Both the position numbers and the translations under genes were made by a program. Under the pieces are notes generated by a model. It had not been told where the DNA came from. It ran no database searches and worked only from the letters and a program-made list of their open reading frames with translations. This document shows, one piece after another, positions 21,201-34,167 of a stretch of 64,000 nt of DNA. Numbering within the stretch: position 1 is the stretch's first letter; every line of letters starts with the position of its first letter. The stretch is from Pilaira anomala (lineage: Eukaryota > Mucoromycota > Mucoromycetes > Mucorales > Mucoraceae): positions 248,001-312,000 of the forward strand of contig JAIXMQ010000003.1 in assembly GCA_025716855.1 (NCBI GenBank). Direction: 5' to 3'.

Positions 21201-24200
21201 CATCTGCAGCAGAAGAAGAAGAAGGAGAAGAAATGGTGTTACCGTTTCCATTGGTTGTATTATGTGTTGTTGAGGTATAAAGTAAGAGATCAAATCGAGT
21301 TTTATTTAATAACTTGATACGTTCTTCCATCCAGGTCCGTACACGTTTCATTGCATCATAAGATTCTTGTGTTCTCTGTTGTAATGACATGACTTGATAT
21401 CTAGACATTAGTAACTGATCTAAACCATCTGCAATCAATGCTAATGACATACTGTAAGCACTAATAGTACTCTTAATATGCTCATTTGTGAATTGATTAT
21501 CCTGAGCATCATTTGCTCCAATGGCAGTAGACATCTCTGGTACAGTAGGATAAGGTATCGCTGTATCAGCATTTGTGATTAACCTTGCAGATTCTTCTTT
21601 AAAGAGTTGAACTTGTTCAGTATAAACATCTTCATCTACATGAGCTTCTTGTAATAAATGATGTCTTAACCTTTCACCTGCATCACGTAACTCTTTGAAT
21701 TTACTGACGGTATTCATCATCGAGAGTAATTGTTCAACAACTTTTCGACTGAAACCAGAACGTTTCATTAGATCTTCAAAACATTTCTCAAAACCTAATT
21801 GACGTACTTCTAAATAATCTGGTAAAGTCTCCAAGGATTCCATTTCTTGATATGCGTCTAATACGTTTGAGTAATCACCATGATCAAAATCAGCGATTTT
21901 ACGTTCAAGACTGACAAGAGTTTTGATGACACTTTCAATCCCTTGTTCATTATCCTGTTCGTAATTGGATTCTTCCTTTTCAGACCAACGTGCTTTACCT
22001 CTTAAGAACTCATCTAATTCACCATCTGTTTTTGCTATCCAATTGACAGCTTGTCCAAACAAAGCTTCCCATTTGACACGTAGCAGTAATAAATCTACAC
22101 GTCGAGTTCGTTTTGATAAGAGATGAGTGAGTTGATTCAACATGTTGAGTGTTGTCAAGGTGATTTCAATGGTTGAAGCATCTGCAGGAGATAAATCATG
22201 TCGATCTGATTTATGAAAGATATCTTCAGACGTTGTAGCATTTTGAGTCAACATCTTGACATGAGCGCGTAACCTGTTCATATCATCCGAATCAAAATGT
22301 TCAATTTCTTGCTTTAACCTTTCATGTTCTTGATGTATTTCCATGACACGTTGATCCTCTAGTGTTAAATCACGTGAGATTGGATTAAATGTATCAGCAT
22401 CGTTTCGATCTTCAATTGTCCTGATCTGTTGATCTATCCAGGTTCGTATCCTCTCAGCCTCTAGAAACCAAACACGTACTTGGTCTACCCAATCTCTTAC
22501 TGTTTCATAATGATCTTCAAGGTCATCTAATAAGTTTACAAAACGATCAAAATAAGGTGAAGTATCGTATCTTAATAAATCCTCATGAAATTCTTCTCGA
22601 ATGCCTTGAATGGAAGTATTGACGATATGTATACGTTGTTCAAGACTTTGAATTAAATCATCTGTGACGATGGATTTATTGACACCACTATTGGACATGA
22701 CTTGTTGCACTACATCTAATTCATCTCGAATGGCTGTTGTAATTTGTCTAAAGGTGATACCTCTTTTAAATAAATCAAGGTCAAGTTGAATTTGACGTAT
22801 GGTATCCAATTGGTTTCTAGGTATACTATCTAATGAGTTTTCTACAGTTTGAATAATTTCTGAAGAATTGATTGTTCCGTCCAGCGGATGAACTGAAATT
22901 TTATTGGATTCGTTTGTATAATTTGAATTGTATTGAATTTGTTCTAATCGTTTCGATAGGATTTCCCATTCTGCTTTTAATTGGTTGTATCTTGTAGCCA
23001 AAACTTGTTTTTCTGAACTGGATGGAGATAGTTTAAGAATGATCTCGTGTGCTTGATCCAATAAGATTTGTGATTTTTTGTTATCTTTTAATTGTTGTTC
23101 AATCTCTTTTTCTTCTGTAGATGAAGAAGTAAGTAAAGAAGATAGTGTATCAAGTTGTTCATGTACATCGTCTGTTGTGATCAAGACTTCAGGTTGAGGT
23201 GTACCTGGTGCTTCATCATGATGCTCTATCTTTTCCACTGGTTGTTGTTCTACTTGAACTTCTATTAATTCATCCGGTGGTGGAGTTATATTATCTTCAT
23301 GTTGTTTCACAAGTGAAATATCAAGCATTCGTTTTTCCAATTTTTCCTCTATATCATTCAGACTGGAAGATGAATTCATGACTTTATACATTTCACTCAC
23401 GTACATCATGACAGAAGGTTCATGTGGATATTCTACATCAATTAAATCCTCGGGTTCTAAATACTTTGGTACATTTAAATGAGATTCTGCTATATCGAAT
23501 GCCATGGATAATAAAGTCTCCCAAGTTTCTTTTGAACCCAAATTATCTAAATAATCATGTTGAAAAAGAGTTGGAATCAAGTCTGGATCATGTCGATGAA
23601 TTAATAAACAAAATGCTAAGCCGGATCGCCATGAACGAGAGAAATCTTGTATTCCATTGATAATCCTGTGTTGAATATAATCACTGAGTTGTGATCGAAC
23701 CCAGTAAAGTAATGCGAGTTTTGCTTCGGCCATTGGCTTTGTTGTGCCTGAACGAGACGCGCTTACACTAGGGACAGGAGAAGGTGGAGGCACTTTGAGC
23801 TAAAAAAAAAAAAGGGAATTTAATATTGATATTCATGAATTCAATTCTTTACATGGTACTTACATTATCTTTCCCATCTAATTCAGGTTGATGATTTAAT
23901 AGGATAGGATGAATCTGATACTTCAACATGATGAAAAAAGTGATTGCTAGCGTACTTTTGACATCACCATTCACGATGGCTTCACTTGCAACAGCAGGTA
24001 AACTATCGGCACCCCATTGTTCCTGTAAGAACTTTAATGCTTGTGCAACATTCGAGAGTTGATGAATTCGCATACTACCCCTCTCTGGTTTCAACAAAGG
24101 GTTATTGGCAACGACGGATAAAAGTTTTAAGAGTCGTTTACCATCTTTTAGATCTTTTGCGATAGAAGATATATGATCATTGACTTGTATTAATTGAACA

Positions 24201-24424
24201 TTAATCCATTTTGTGAGAGTACGAATTTGGATCTCTTGATAGTCTGAACTGATATTCTTATTTAATTCTTCGTCTTGGTGTAGTGTACGGTGTGTTGTTA
24301 CAGGTGGTATAAGATGAGATGAAAGTCGATTGGAAATGGATCTATTAGGAATTTGCTCTACTACTTGATGTAAAGTAGATTCAGTATTGTTTGTACTGTT
24401 TGGATGAGACTTTTGAGAATCCAT
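15212..24424 (-). CDS. Spectraplakin-like cytolinker: CH-CH, spectrin-like rod, GAS2/GAR domain
   Basis: Three exons (24424-23864, 23799-15647, 15584-15212) encode 3028 residues; introns are GT-AG and phase is exact. CH1 (about residues 65-175) contains EIQIRTLTKWINVQL and DLKDGKRLLKLLSVV; CH2 (about 205-310) contains KLALLYWVRSQL, FSRSWRSGLAFCLLIHRHDP and DIAESHLNVPKYLEPEDL. Tandem CH domains of this type bind F-actin. Residues ~320-2750 form a long helical rod with spectrin-repeat character. Near 2842-2912 is a clear GAS2/GAR domain (YWFGDENPRLVYCRILPSQL, VMVRVGGGWVELSKFL), which binds microtubules in animal spectraplakins. The tail is Ser/Arg/Pro-rich. No EF-hand pair is seen before the GAR domain, unlike metazoan MACF1/Shot. 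The role inferred is actin-microtubule cross-linking in hyphae. Confidence 0.9.
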
Positions 24425-26109
24425 TTCTTTTTCTGTTTCTTTTTTTTTGTTTATGAACTCCTTGTTTATATGTTGGTGCTAATATTCAAAGATCCCTTTT
24501 TTTTTTTATGAATTTTGGTTTTGGTTTTTTTTTTTTTTTTTTTACAGATTCATACACATAAAGAAAGAAAGTGTAAGAGAGAAAGAAAGAGAGAATATGA
24601 GGGAACACAAGAATTTCTTTATTTGGATGCCAAAGACGAGGGAAAAATAGAAATTAGCGTGCTGATGGCCCTTTCAAAATAGAGAAAGAATGTGCTTAAT
24701 AAAATCTTCTTTCCAACTCCTTTTAATAGGAGTAGAATATATAAAAAAAGATGATACAAGTTTCATACTTACGTAAAAAGTGTGTACAACTGTAGATCAA
24801 ATACATAGTTGTTTAAATATCATACTGTATTACATTCTTCAATTACTTATCCCTTTTCTCTATTGACTGCTTTCTTCTATTATACATACATATCTGTTAT
24901 ATAAAGAAAAAAAAAGCAATTGATTCAATTGAACTCTTTTTATTCTTTGTCTCCACGTTAGCAGTAAGTGGAATTTTCACATGTATGTTATAAACAAAAC
25001 AAAACAAAACAAAACAAAAAAAAAATAGAATTAAAAAGTGTTTCTGGATAGATTGCTGATGTCATATTTCAGGGCAACTTTTTTTTTTTTCTTTTACATA
25101 ATCTTTATATATTCCTGGCGACTATTATCTAATTCTCTTTAAGAATAAACAATTATTGAAAATGATGTTCGAGAACAAGGCGTATCTTATTGTGGACACG
25201 TTTTTTTTTTGTGTAGCGTATGTTGGTACACGTTTAATTAGCAGGTCATTGAATTTTTGCAACCGTGGTGTATTATCGTTGGAATATAATGTCTATGTTT
25301 ACATAAATAAAAAAGCATTTGATCTTATTGTACCTATTTAAATTCACGAGGCAAAAAAAGAAAAACTTGAGGAGGATGATAAAGAAAAAACCTTATAATG
25401 AAATGGTAAGTATACTTCTTTTTTTTTTCCTAAATGGTTCCTCAAGGGACAATAAAAAAAACCAGTAAATAACAAGAAGGAGTTTTTCTTAAAAGAAAAA
25501 AAAAAAAAAAAAAAGAGGAGAAAAAGATAAGTATGATATGTAAAAGGCAATTGAATGAAATTAAGCAATTACGAGAAACGATTTGGATTTTAATCTGGCG
25601 ACTAGTGTGTAGTAATTACTCTTTCTTTTTTTTTTTTTTTTTTTCTATTATGGTTTCTCACAAGCTAATTCTGTATCTAGAAAAAGATTTGGCCCTGTTT
25701 ATATTTTGTTAATTTCTTGATCCTTTTTAAACAACTACTCTCTACTATATAGCTTCATAAAACCGTGGTTTTCATATATTAATATTATAATATCAGCAAG
25801 TTATAATCAACATTAAACTATTTATTTGCTTTTTTTTTAAAAAATCTAGTGCAAGTCTGTAAAGTTTATTCGTGTCTAAATACAGTACTTAATAATACAA
25901 GTAAAAGAAAAAACCAAAAAAAGATAACGAAGAGAAAAAATTAAGGATGAGGCATTGTGATGACTGAAGAGTGGTTTTTGCCCAAATGGCTCTGGACCTG
26001 TCAAAAAAAAAAAAAAAAAATAGAAAAATTCAAACAACGGCGGGTGTAACTATGTAACCTTCGTCATTTAATCCGTGCAGGACCATTTGTTACTATGGAA
26101 GTGGTAGTT

Positions 26110-26113
<4 letters not shown>

Positions 26114-26151
<38 letters not shown>
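26114..26151. repeat. 38-base A homopolymer
   Basis: An uninterrupted A-run in the gene desert. No target-site duplication is obvious beside it, so it is not shown to be a retroposon tail. Confidence 0.9.
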
Positions 26152-26154
<3 letters not shown>

Positions 26155-27952
26155 CACTATAATCAAAAAGTGAGAAGAGAGAAAAGAGCAGGTTTGGGAA
26201 AATAAATCAATTTTTTTCCCTCTCTCACATTCCTTGATAAGAAGCAAAAATAATATATCTCAATAATAATAAGTACAAAAAAAGCACATTCTTATTTTTT
26301 TTTTTGCCATGCGCACTTGTTTATAGGGTTTTACTTCAAGACATGTATCACTTATAATATGCATTTTCAACAAATTATAAGAAAATGCCTTACTTTGGTC
26401 ATGCTTAAAGCTCACGCGATTTCAGATAAAAAAGATAAAACGCGAGTATATTTTTTTTTTCTTGTTTATAGCTTACATTATGACCTGAATTACTTTTTAT
26501 ACGATCTCTATACATTTATATGAAAATATCTGGAATGGAAATGTCTTAACAAGGTGTGATATTCTCTCGACAGGTATATGATTTTTTTTTTATATTACTT
26601 GTATTAAAATATAATTTCCCTCTTTACAAATAGATGGGCTCCTGTTACTTTATACGAACGTTTTAACTAGTGCTTTCTTGGCTTTTCTTCTGGCTTTTTA
26701 ATTGATTTGTAAATCACATAAAATTGGCTTTCTGCTATAAAAATCATTTTTTTACTTTTTTAGTAAGAAGTATGAGTTAGCTTTTAAAAACCAATTATTT
26801 TAATTGCCATTGAGAGACTATGATTCAATAACTGTCATTTTGTTTTTTAGGTTAGTGAGATTCGTGACAAGTCGTATATGTAGATCTAACTCCACTCTTT
26901 TTTTTTTTTTTCTGTGTTGCCCTATATATTGTACCACAAAAACATTGTTCGCTCGGTATAGTAGTTGAACATTTTTTCCATTTTAATTAAATAGAAATTA
27001 CCCACGGGTGATAAACCAAAAATGAGAGAGAGAGAGAGAGAGTGGAGTAAAAAATAGAGAGAAGAATCTCAGAAAATGCGGGGTAAATAGCAGATGAGAG
27101 TACAAAAAGGTCATTTGATCTGCGTAGTATTATTATGTTGAAGCGCGTAAAGTATTTTGAGCCTGGGAAAAAGACCGAAAAAAAAAAAAAAGTCATCTGC
27201 TATTTCAAAATATTATTTATGGAACATATTGTGATCACACAATAACTAGAAATCTTTTTTTGTAATTAAACAAATATTACACGTTTCAGAATAATAAAAG
27301 AATTACAATAGTAAAACGTTTTTTTTTTTTTTTGTTTATTTCTTGAAATGACATCAAGAGTTTTTTTTTTAAAGTTATGGTCGATAAGCCAATGATTTAA
27401 TACTTATAAAAACTTGAAACAAAAATTTTGCTTGAATATAAAACTTATTAGAATGACGAACGTACGATTTATTGAATGATATTAGTCACTTCTAAATGGT
27501 TACTTTTTACTTTCGGAGGTGCGGAAATATGATCGAGAAATTCTTTTTTTAGTGCATATAAAAAAAAAAAAAAGGTACACACTACAAAAAGTAAAAACAA
27601 AATCGTTTTGGAAAATCCTGTCATTTTTTAGATTGAAAATATAATTGTAGATTGTTCTTTTTTCTTCCATTCTATACAGGTATTATAGACATTTTGAAGT
27701 AATAGTAGTTCATTTTGAAATTTATATAAAAAAGAGCCCTGTACGTTCCACACATCCATAGCCTTGGTTTATCTTTTATAATACATACATTGTCTTTTTT
27801 TTTTGACGGATCAAGCTAAAAAAAAAAAGTGAGAGAGAGATAAAAAAAAACCGTCAGTTCATTATCATATTATAGAAATATATATATTTGTAATTATACA
27901 TCTTTTAAAAAAAAAAAACTATAGTAAGTCTGGTTACTGAAAATTGTATCTG

Positions 27953-27955
<3 letters not shown>

Positions 27956-28000
<45 letters not shown>
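27956..28000. repeat. 45-base T homopolymer
   Basis: The longest single-base run in the window. A similar run of 43 T lies at 56932-56974, upstream of FAM32A. Lengths may be unreliable because homopolymers are prone to sequencing and replication slippage. Confidence 0.9.
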
Positions 28001-28002
<2 letters not shown>

Positions 28003-28807
28003 CGTCAAAAGTTTCTTTGTTACACTGGAGACTTCCCCACTTTTTTTTTTTATTTGAACAAATCGCAAGCTATTTACTAATATATCATGAACTTGTATTT
28101 TTTTGAGTTTAGTTGACTAAAAAAGCTTCCAATTTCTAGTATGAAACATGTCATAAAAAAAAAAGAATATGGGCGTACACACACATATAACACAGAATCT
28201 TTTACAGTTCTTTTTTTTTAAACACCTTGATTAACACAAGAAACGTATGAATTATGTCACTTTTTATAAATCCGAGTATAATATTAGATGTGTTAAATGT
28301 ATAATACTTGGCAACATGGTAATTGGTGATATATATATATTTTTGTCATTTAAATATTGTTTCACAAATTGAATTCAATTTGTTATAGACTGATTCTCAT
28401 TATTTTTAGAAGAGTGTTTTGTGTTGCGTTTCTCTTTGAACGACGTAACTACTGGAAAAAGAGATAATTTTTTTTTTCTTCTTATCATTCTATTCATTTT
28501 ATGAAAAGAGAAAAGGGGAAAAAGATGGCTTTCTCAGAGTAAAAATATTGAAGGAAACACCAAAAAGCTTAATTTTTATTACATTTAACAAATGTTGGGG
28601 AATAAATTCAAAAACAATTCCAGCCTCTTTCAGCATTTGAACTTTATTCTAAGTCACGTGAAGACACACTAAAAGCTTATCTTTAAGTACCTGATTTTAT
28701 CAAGGTTTATTGTTGTCTGCTATTTAAAATTAATACATGACGGAAATTACTCGATTTGAACAAAACTTTAGATCCCCCTCCCTCCCCTTTACATGTACAT
28801 CAATGTT

Positions 28808-28844
<37 letters not shown>

Positions 28845-29236
28845 GTATTATATAAAACGATTTACTTTTATATCTCGTTGTCAAGTGACAAAATGAGAGA
28901 GACAGAGAGAGCGAGAGACAGAGAGAAAGCTTATAAAAGCAGGCAAAAAAGAAATCCTCGGTTCAATTGAAACTTTAAATTATTTCCTTTTTGCCAAAAG
29001 AACCAATGAATTACCACTTTATAAAAAATGCAATGCATGTTACACCATTTATATAAATAATAATAATAATAAAAAAAAAAAACGGGTCCACTTTTCACCG
29101 TTTTTAGTAAACGTGGCAAAAAAAAAAAAGCAGAAAAAAAAAATAATTTTTTTACCCCACATTTTAAAATAAAGCATATAGAAAATTAACATATTAACAT
29201 AAAAAAAAAAAAAAAAATACATATAAACTTTTTTCT

Positions 29237-30733
29237 TTAAAGTCTAAAAAATTGATCCGTTCTATAGACAACACCATCGCCACGAACCAACAACAATGGA
29301 ATTTTCTTCTTCAAACCTTCTTCTTCCAAGATTAAAGTCGGACTATTTAAAAGGTCTTTTTGATCAGGTACATGACAACTGATTGAATCTCTTGATTTAA
29401 ATTCTGTCATGGTTGCTTGAATATCTCCAAACCAAATCGTTAAATCTCGATTCAAGTTTTCTCCTGAAAGTGATAACGTTAAATCCTTTGTATTTGTTTC
29501 TGTCACGATTGGAAACGGTGTAATGGTATTGGATGTATTAGATAATGTAGTGGTTGCTTGTTGAACAAAAGGTGTATGAAAATTACTTGATTCAGTGGTA
29601 GTAGTTGTTTCTGAAGGTGTCCAGAATGTATAGGAAGCACAATCTGTACCTACAATCGTCCATACTGCTGCATCGGATACATCTTCTGTCCAACATGCTC
29701 CTTCTAATCCACTGGAGTCACTTGAAAGTGCTGTACTACCTCGACGTTCAGATGTTGCTGTTGCTAAACTACCTCGACGATTATTTCCTGTAGATTTCGT
29801 GGTTTCTGTACTACTGATCGAACTCATCCTACGACGTACTGCTGCTGCTGCTACTACTGCTGCTGTAGTTGCTTTCTCTACTGGTTCTTTTGTTGTTGTC
29901 GTCATATTATCCAATGTTAATTTCACATCCAATTCATTTGTTGGTATGGACCAATCTTTAGGTTGACAGGTAGGTATCAAATGTCGAGTATAAGTAGTTT
30001 TATGCATACCCACTACATCATTTAAACAAGCTAAATAAGTGACTGGATGACAAGATTGAGGTATTTTATAGTTGGGTACAGTAGATGATGCTTTAGTAGG
30101 AGGAGAAGAAGATGGATGATGGTATCTTGCTGCTTTATTATGATGAGAAAAGGTTGGATCTTGAACGATTTGAAAAGCGATTTTATGTAATTGAGAGACA
30201 GGATCACCTAATGTTTCATCACCACATTCACCACCTGTCTTACCCGACATATCATCTAATTGGTTTCCACCTAATACAAAACTTCCTTTATCTACTTTAC
30301 GAATGACCATGACGGGACTGACTAAGCCTGTAGAGACACATTGAAGGACAACAGGTTGGTTATAGTGAATAGCGACCGGTTGTTGGATTGAGGAAGGTGT
30401 TTGTAAAGCGATGGCGGGTGGTGGGGGGAAATTAGGGTTGTTTGGATGGTGTTGGTTTGGACGTGGCATATGTGTCGTATCGGGTGAACGGCTCGTGTCT
30501 ACTATCCAGATCACAAATGGGTCCCAGGAACCTGTTCTTGCTACAAAGCAAGTTCCGTTTGTATTAGAAGATTTTGTTGAAGAAGATGAAGGAGAAGAAG
30601 AAGAAGAAGCATTGGAGGATTGACCGTTGGATACACCCAAGTATTTCGTGGAGACTGTTTGAGATCGAATACGATTAAATAATGAAATGGTTGTACCATG
30701 ATGAATACAGACTAATATAAAGTAAGTAAATAC

Positions 30734-30771
<38 letters not shown>

Positions 30772-32391
30772 TTATTTTTAACTTACGTTCCATGTTCTTG
30801 ATACTTTGTCGTTTTTTACTTGGTTTTGAAATGACTTTAATGCCTTTAGAAGGAAAAGTACCCAACTGTAAGCCATTACCTAACTGAATCTTTGCTAAAA
30901 CCTCTACCCTTTTTCTTTTTTCATCTGCATCATTAATATAGAGTTGCTTGGAAACACATTTGCCTGTAACAACAGTGGATGGATGATTTGCAGCTACCAT
31001 GGCATTATCAATTAAAGTACCTGTAGGTGTTTGCCATTCGATCACCCCGGTTTGATTAATAGTTTCACCCGAGATATGAATCGTAAGTTTAGGACAACTT
31101 AAGTTGGTTGTGGATTGATTGAAAAAAGCTTTCTCGGATTTTTCTACATTATTATTATTTGGTGTCCACCAGTTAGCACCTTTTAATACGGTTGTAGGTG
31201 GAGGACATAAGAATCTTTTGTTTGTAATATGTTAATAATTTTTTTAAAGAGGAGTTTTTTTTTTTGTTGTTGTTATTGTTACCTTTTCTCGGTTCCATAA
31301 CTCTTTTGTGCAACACGACTTGTTAAGACCATGATGGTTCTTTCACCAGTAACGGGCAAAGAACGATCTTGAAGTTCCCTTTTGATTAAATAATCTTGAA
31401 TTAAAGGTTTTAAGGCACAAGCATTATTTGAAGTGGTGGTATCCCAATCTTTTGTCACTGTAGTTTGTTGCTGTTGCTGTTGTTGTGGTGGTTGTGGTGG
31501 TTGGATAAAAGGAAGAATTGGTTCAAAACCCAAAGAGGCCGGCTGCATTGGAGTGATAGGAGGAGAAGGAGATAAAGAAGAAAGAGAAGAACCGAGGGTA
31601 TGAGTTGGAGAAACAGGAGATAAAGAATTTAAGCTACGTCTTTGTCTCTTTTGAGTATGCATTTTTTTAACTTGTTCTTGTTCTAATAACCAATCGGCCA
31701 TATTATTTATTTCGGTAGTGATAGAAGAAGGAGTGATATGATTAAACTCTTCAAGTGATTGAGATAAAATATCTGATGTTTCAATAAATGACATGTCCAA
31801 ATCATTCATTTCTTCTCTACTATTATTATTATTATTATTATTATTACTATTGGAGTTTTCTGCAACCAGTGCTTCAAGAAAACTTGTAGAAAAAAAGTTG
31901 GAAGAGGTTGTAGAAAGCGTTGGAGATAAAAGAGAGGTAGCAGCAAAATTTGGATCATCTTCTCTTAAGGACATGGTACGTTTATGAATAGGTCTATTGG
32001 TATTATCATAGATTGGAGGTGGAGGATTTAATAAGAGATGAAGATCATCCCAACAATAAGAGGCATTTGTAGTATTATCCAAAGTATTTAAATCAAGTGA
32101 AGATTTTGAGAAATCAAATGAATGATAATCCATTTCACCAATAGCAACTGAATGACGACGAGAATTTGTACCTGAAACTTCGTGAATTTGGTGTTGTTGT
32201 TGTTGTTGTTGTTGATCGAGAAAAAAACCATCGAAATTGAATTGAGTGGCTTCATTATTTTCTAATACAGAAGGTGAAGAAGGTGAAGAATAAATAAAAT
32301 CTGTCCAAGAAGATGCTGAATTATTTGGCATAGATGAACTTAATTTATTTTCATCTTGTTGTTTTCTTTTTCTAGAGTCTGTTGTAAACAT
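29237..32391 (-). CDS. CSL family transcription factor (CBF1/Su(H)/LAG-1)
   Basis: Three exons (32391-31283, 31214-30787, 30711-29237) encode 1003 residues. The first ~320 residues are disordered, with Gln, Asn and Ser runs. The LAG1-type DNA-binding domain begins near 345: TIMVLTSRVAQKSYGTEKRF, then LCPPPTTVLKG. The beta-trefoil domain carries CIHHGTTISLFNRIRSQTVS and FVARTGSWDPFVIW, the most conserved DNA-contact segments, then low-complexity insertions. A C-terminal TIG/Rel-like domain (LSLSGENLNRDLTIWFGD, ending LLLVRGDGVVYRTDQFF) closes the protein. CSL proteins bind GTGGGAA-like sites; in animals they are the Notch effectors, while fungi have CSL without Notch and use it in growth, adhesion and cell-cycle control. 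Intron 2 contains a (CT)n microsatellite on the coding strand. Confidence 0.92.
30734..30764. repeat. GA/CT microsatellite in an intron
   Basis: About 15 GA units (CT on the coding strand) in intron 2 of the CSL gene. They extend the pyrimidine-rich character of the intron. Confidence 0.85.
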
Positions 32392-34167
32392 ATTCGTGCC
32401 AGCAAATAAGATGTATTAATAATAATAATAATAATAAAAAATAAAGAAAAAGGGAAAGGGAAAAAAAAAAAAAATAGAAGGGTTTTTAATAGTTTTTTCT
32501 CAAACAGTAGTACAATCTTTTTTTTTTTTTTTTTTTTTTAACCCCACATTTTTTATCCCAAAAAACCAATCAAGTAGAATCCGGACTATCAAATAATGAA
32601 ATTTACCGTGATACACATGATCTCCCTGAATAGAATAGTTCCCGCCATTCTTATACCACCGAGCAAACGGGTAGTACTACACTCAATTGAACAAAAAATA
32701 CCCCGCAATAAATTACATTTGACTAAAAGTAAAAGATATAGTTTTTCTTTGTGTAATTCAATTACGTCAGGTATAAAATCTTAAAAGTAGAATAATAATC
32801 ATAATGCAATTTAACATGATGCACAATCATCCCTTTTTTTTTTTTTTTTTTTACATGTCTCGTTACACTAATTTTGCCTTGTCTGCGTCAGGATAATTGA
32901 AATAACAAAAACATGTACATATCGAGTTTGAGACCATTCAAGTGTGCAAGGGGTGTTTAAGAAAACTTTGCATTTTTGTTATAGTTGAACCGAAATATAT
33001 ACTTTTTTGTGTATTTGACTTTCCGCATTTTTTATGTGCCTCTGCTCTGCTGGCTTCATTTATTTTTTAGTGATGTATTCCGTAAATAGTAAAAACGATT
33101 TTTTTGTTAATGCAACTCGACACCTCACTAAAATGACAACTTTTTTGTTCCCTTCCTAATTATTGATTTTAACTAATGTAAAATAACCATTGGGAAAGTA
33201 ACACGTAACCTTTTTTTTTTTTTTTTTTTTGGACCCGGACGGATAAACTGGTAACGATAGCGAAAAAGGGTGATTCAGTAATGTAGATAAAGTTGATGTT
33301 TTTTAGCCAATAAGAAAAGATTGTTTACTGTTTACAAAAGGAAATAAAGGGTATTCTTTTTTTCATATTAAGATTTGAACGGTTTCTGTTTATGTAGTAT
33401 GTATGTTTTTTTTTTCCAGGCATGAAACTTTTTTGGTATTCAAAGCCCGTTTTTTTTTTTTTTTTTTTTTTTTTATATATACATCAACCACCACCAAAAG
33501 TTTTTACTGTAAAAAAAAGTTTCATATACATATATAGTAACCAAAACGAATGTCAAATTTTAATAAAATAAACTTCTTTACTCTATTTCAGTGTGTTACT
33601 TACATTTTACAATTACTCACAGGTTTTCTTTGGTAGTTATGTATTCTCTTCTTTGGTTTTTTTTTTTTTATTTGAAAAGAGTCACTCTATGAAGAAAGGG
33701 TACGCTTACTTTTTCTAACCATGAACGATCCATTACTAGAGTTGAAGTTGCTCTTGGATTTTACACGTACACAGTGAAAAGATACTGTCGAATATGTACT
33801 TGGGAAAGAGGAGGTGTATAACTTGTCTCCAGCGACAATTTTTCCGAGGAATATTCGAATCCCTCGAAATTTATGTTGTATTTAACAAGTTACCATAGTT
33901 ATTTGGGATGAGCATGTTTTAAGCTTTACTAGCATTGTCTGTGGGTAAGATATGGCTCAGTCATTGCATTGATATATATATATATATATTTTTTATTGGG
34001 ACATAAAGGGTTCTCTGGTTTTTTCATTCATTCCCATTAAGTTTCCCCTTTTTTTTTATTATTATTACTATTATCGGATAAAAATGTATATATACTATAC
34101 ATTTTAAGCAAACTAAAAGATACGAAAAATAATGAGTGAATCTAATTGTTTTTTACACTGAAATCTA
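32392..34167. other. Intergenic: CSL promoter side and ARPC4 3' flank
   Basis: 1.8 kb without a supported gene. It contains several T-runs of about 20 bases (32519-32539, 33210-33230, 33451-33473) and TA runs. A TTCGAATCCC motif near 33854 resembles a tRNA T-loop, but no surrounding cloverleaf could be built. The first several hundred bases next to 32391 should hold the CSL promoter. Confidence 0.55.

Larger units (their letters stand above)
24425..29236. other. 4.8-kb gene desert rich in homopolymers
   Basis: Between the promoter of the spectraplakin-like gene and the 3' end of the CSL gene, both on the minus strand. The only open frames are short and low in complexity, and none shows a family motif or consistent splice structure. 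Long homopolymers stand out: 38 A at 26114-26151, 45 T at 27956-28000 and about 31 A at 28811-28841. GA microsatellites occur near 27022-27041. No tRNA-like structure was found. It may hold long untranslated leaders, a non-coding RNA or eroded mobile DNA; I cannot tell which. Confidence 0.6.

Noticed and set aside
15643..23793. GTG or internal start for the 2716-codon block of the spectraplakin
   Set aside because: The block is an internal exon. CH1 lies in an upstream exon joined in phase through GTAAGT/TAG sites, which gives the complete tandem CH pair.
25156..25341. Short plus-strand frame in the gene desert
   Set aside because: It has no family motif, promoter pattern or splice partner, and its composition follows the local AT bias.
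33800..33880. tRNA suggested by a TTCGAATCCC T-loop-like motif
   Set aside because: No matching T-stem, D-arm, anticodon arm or acceptor stem could be paired around it.
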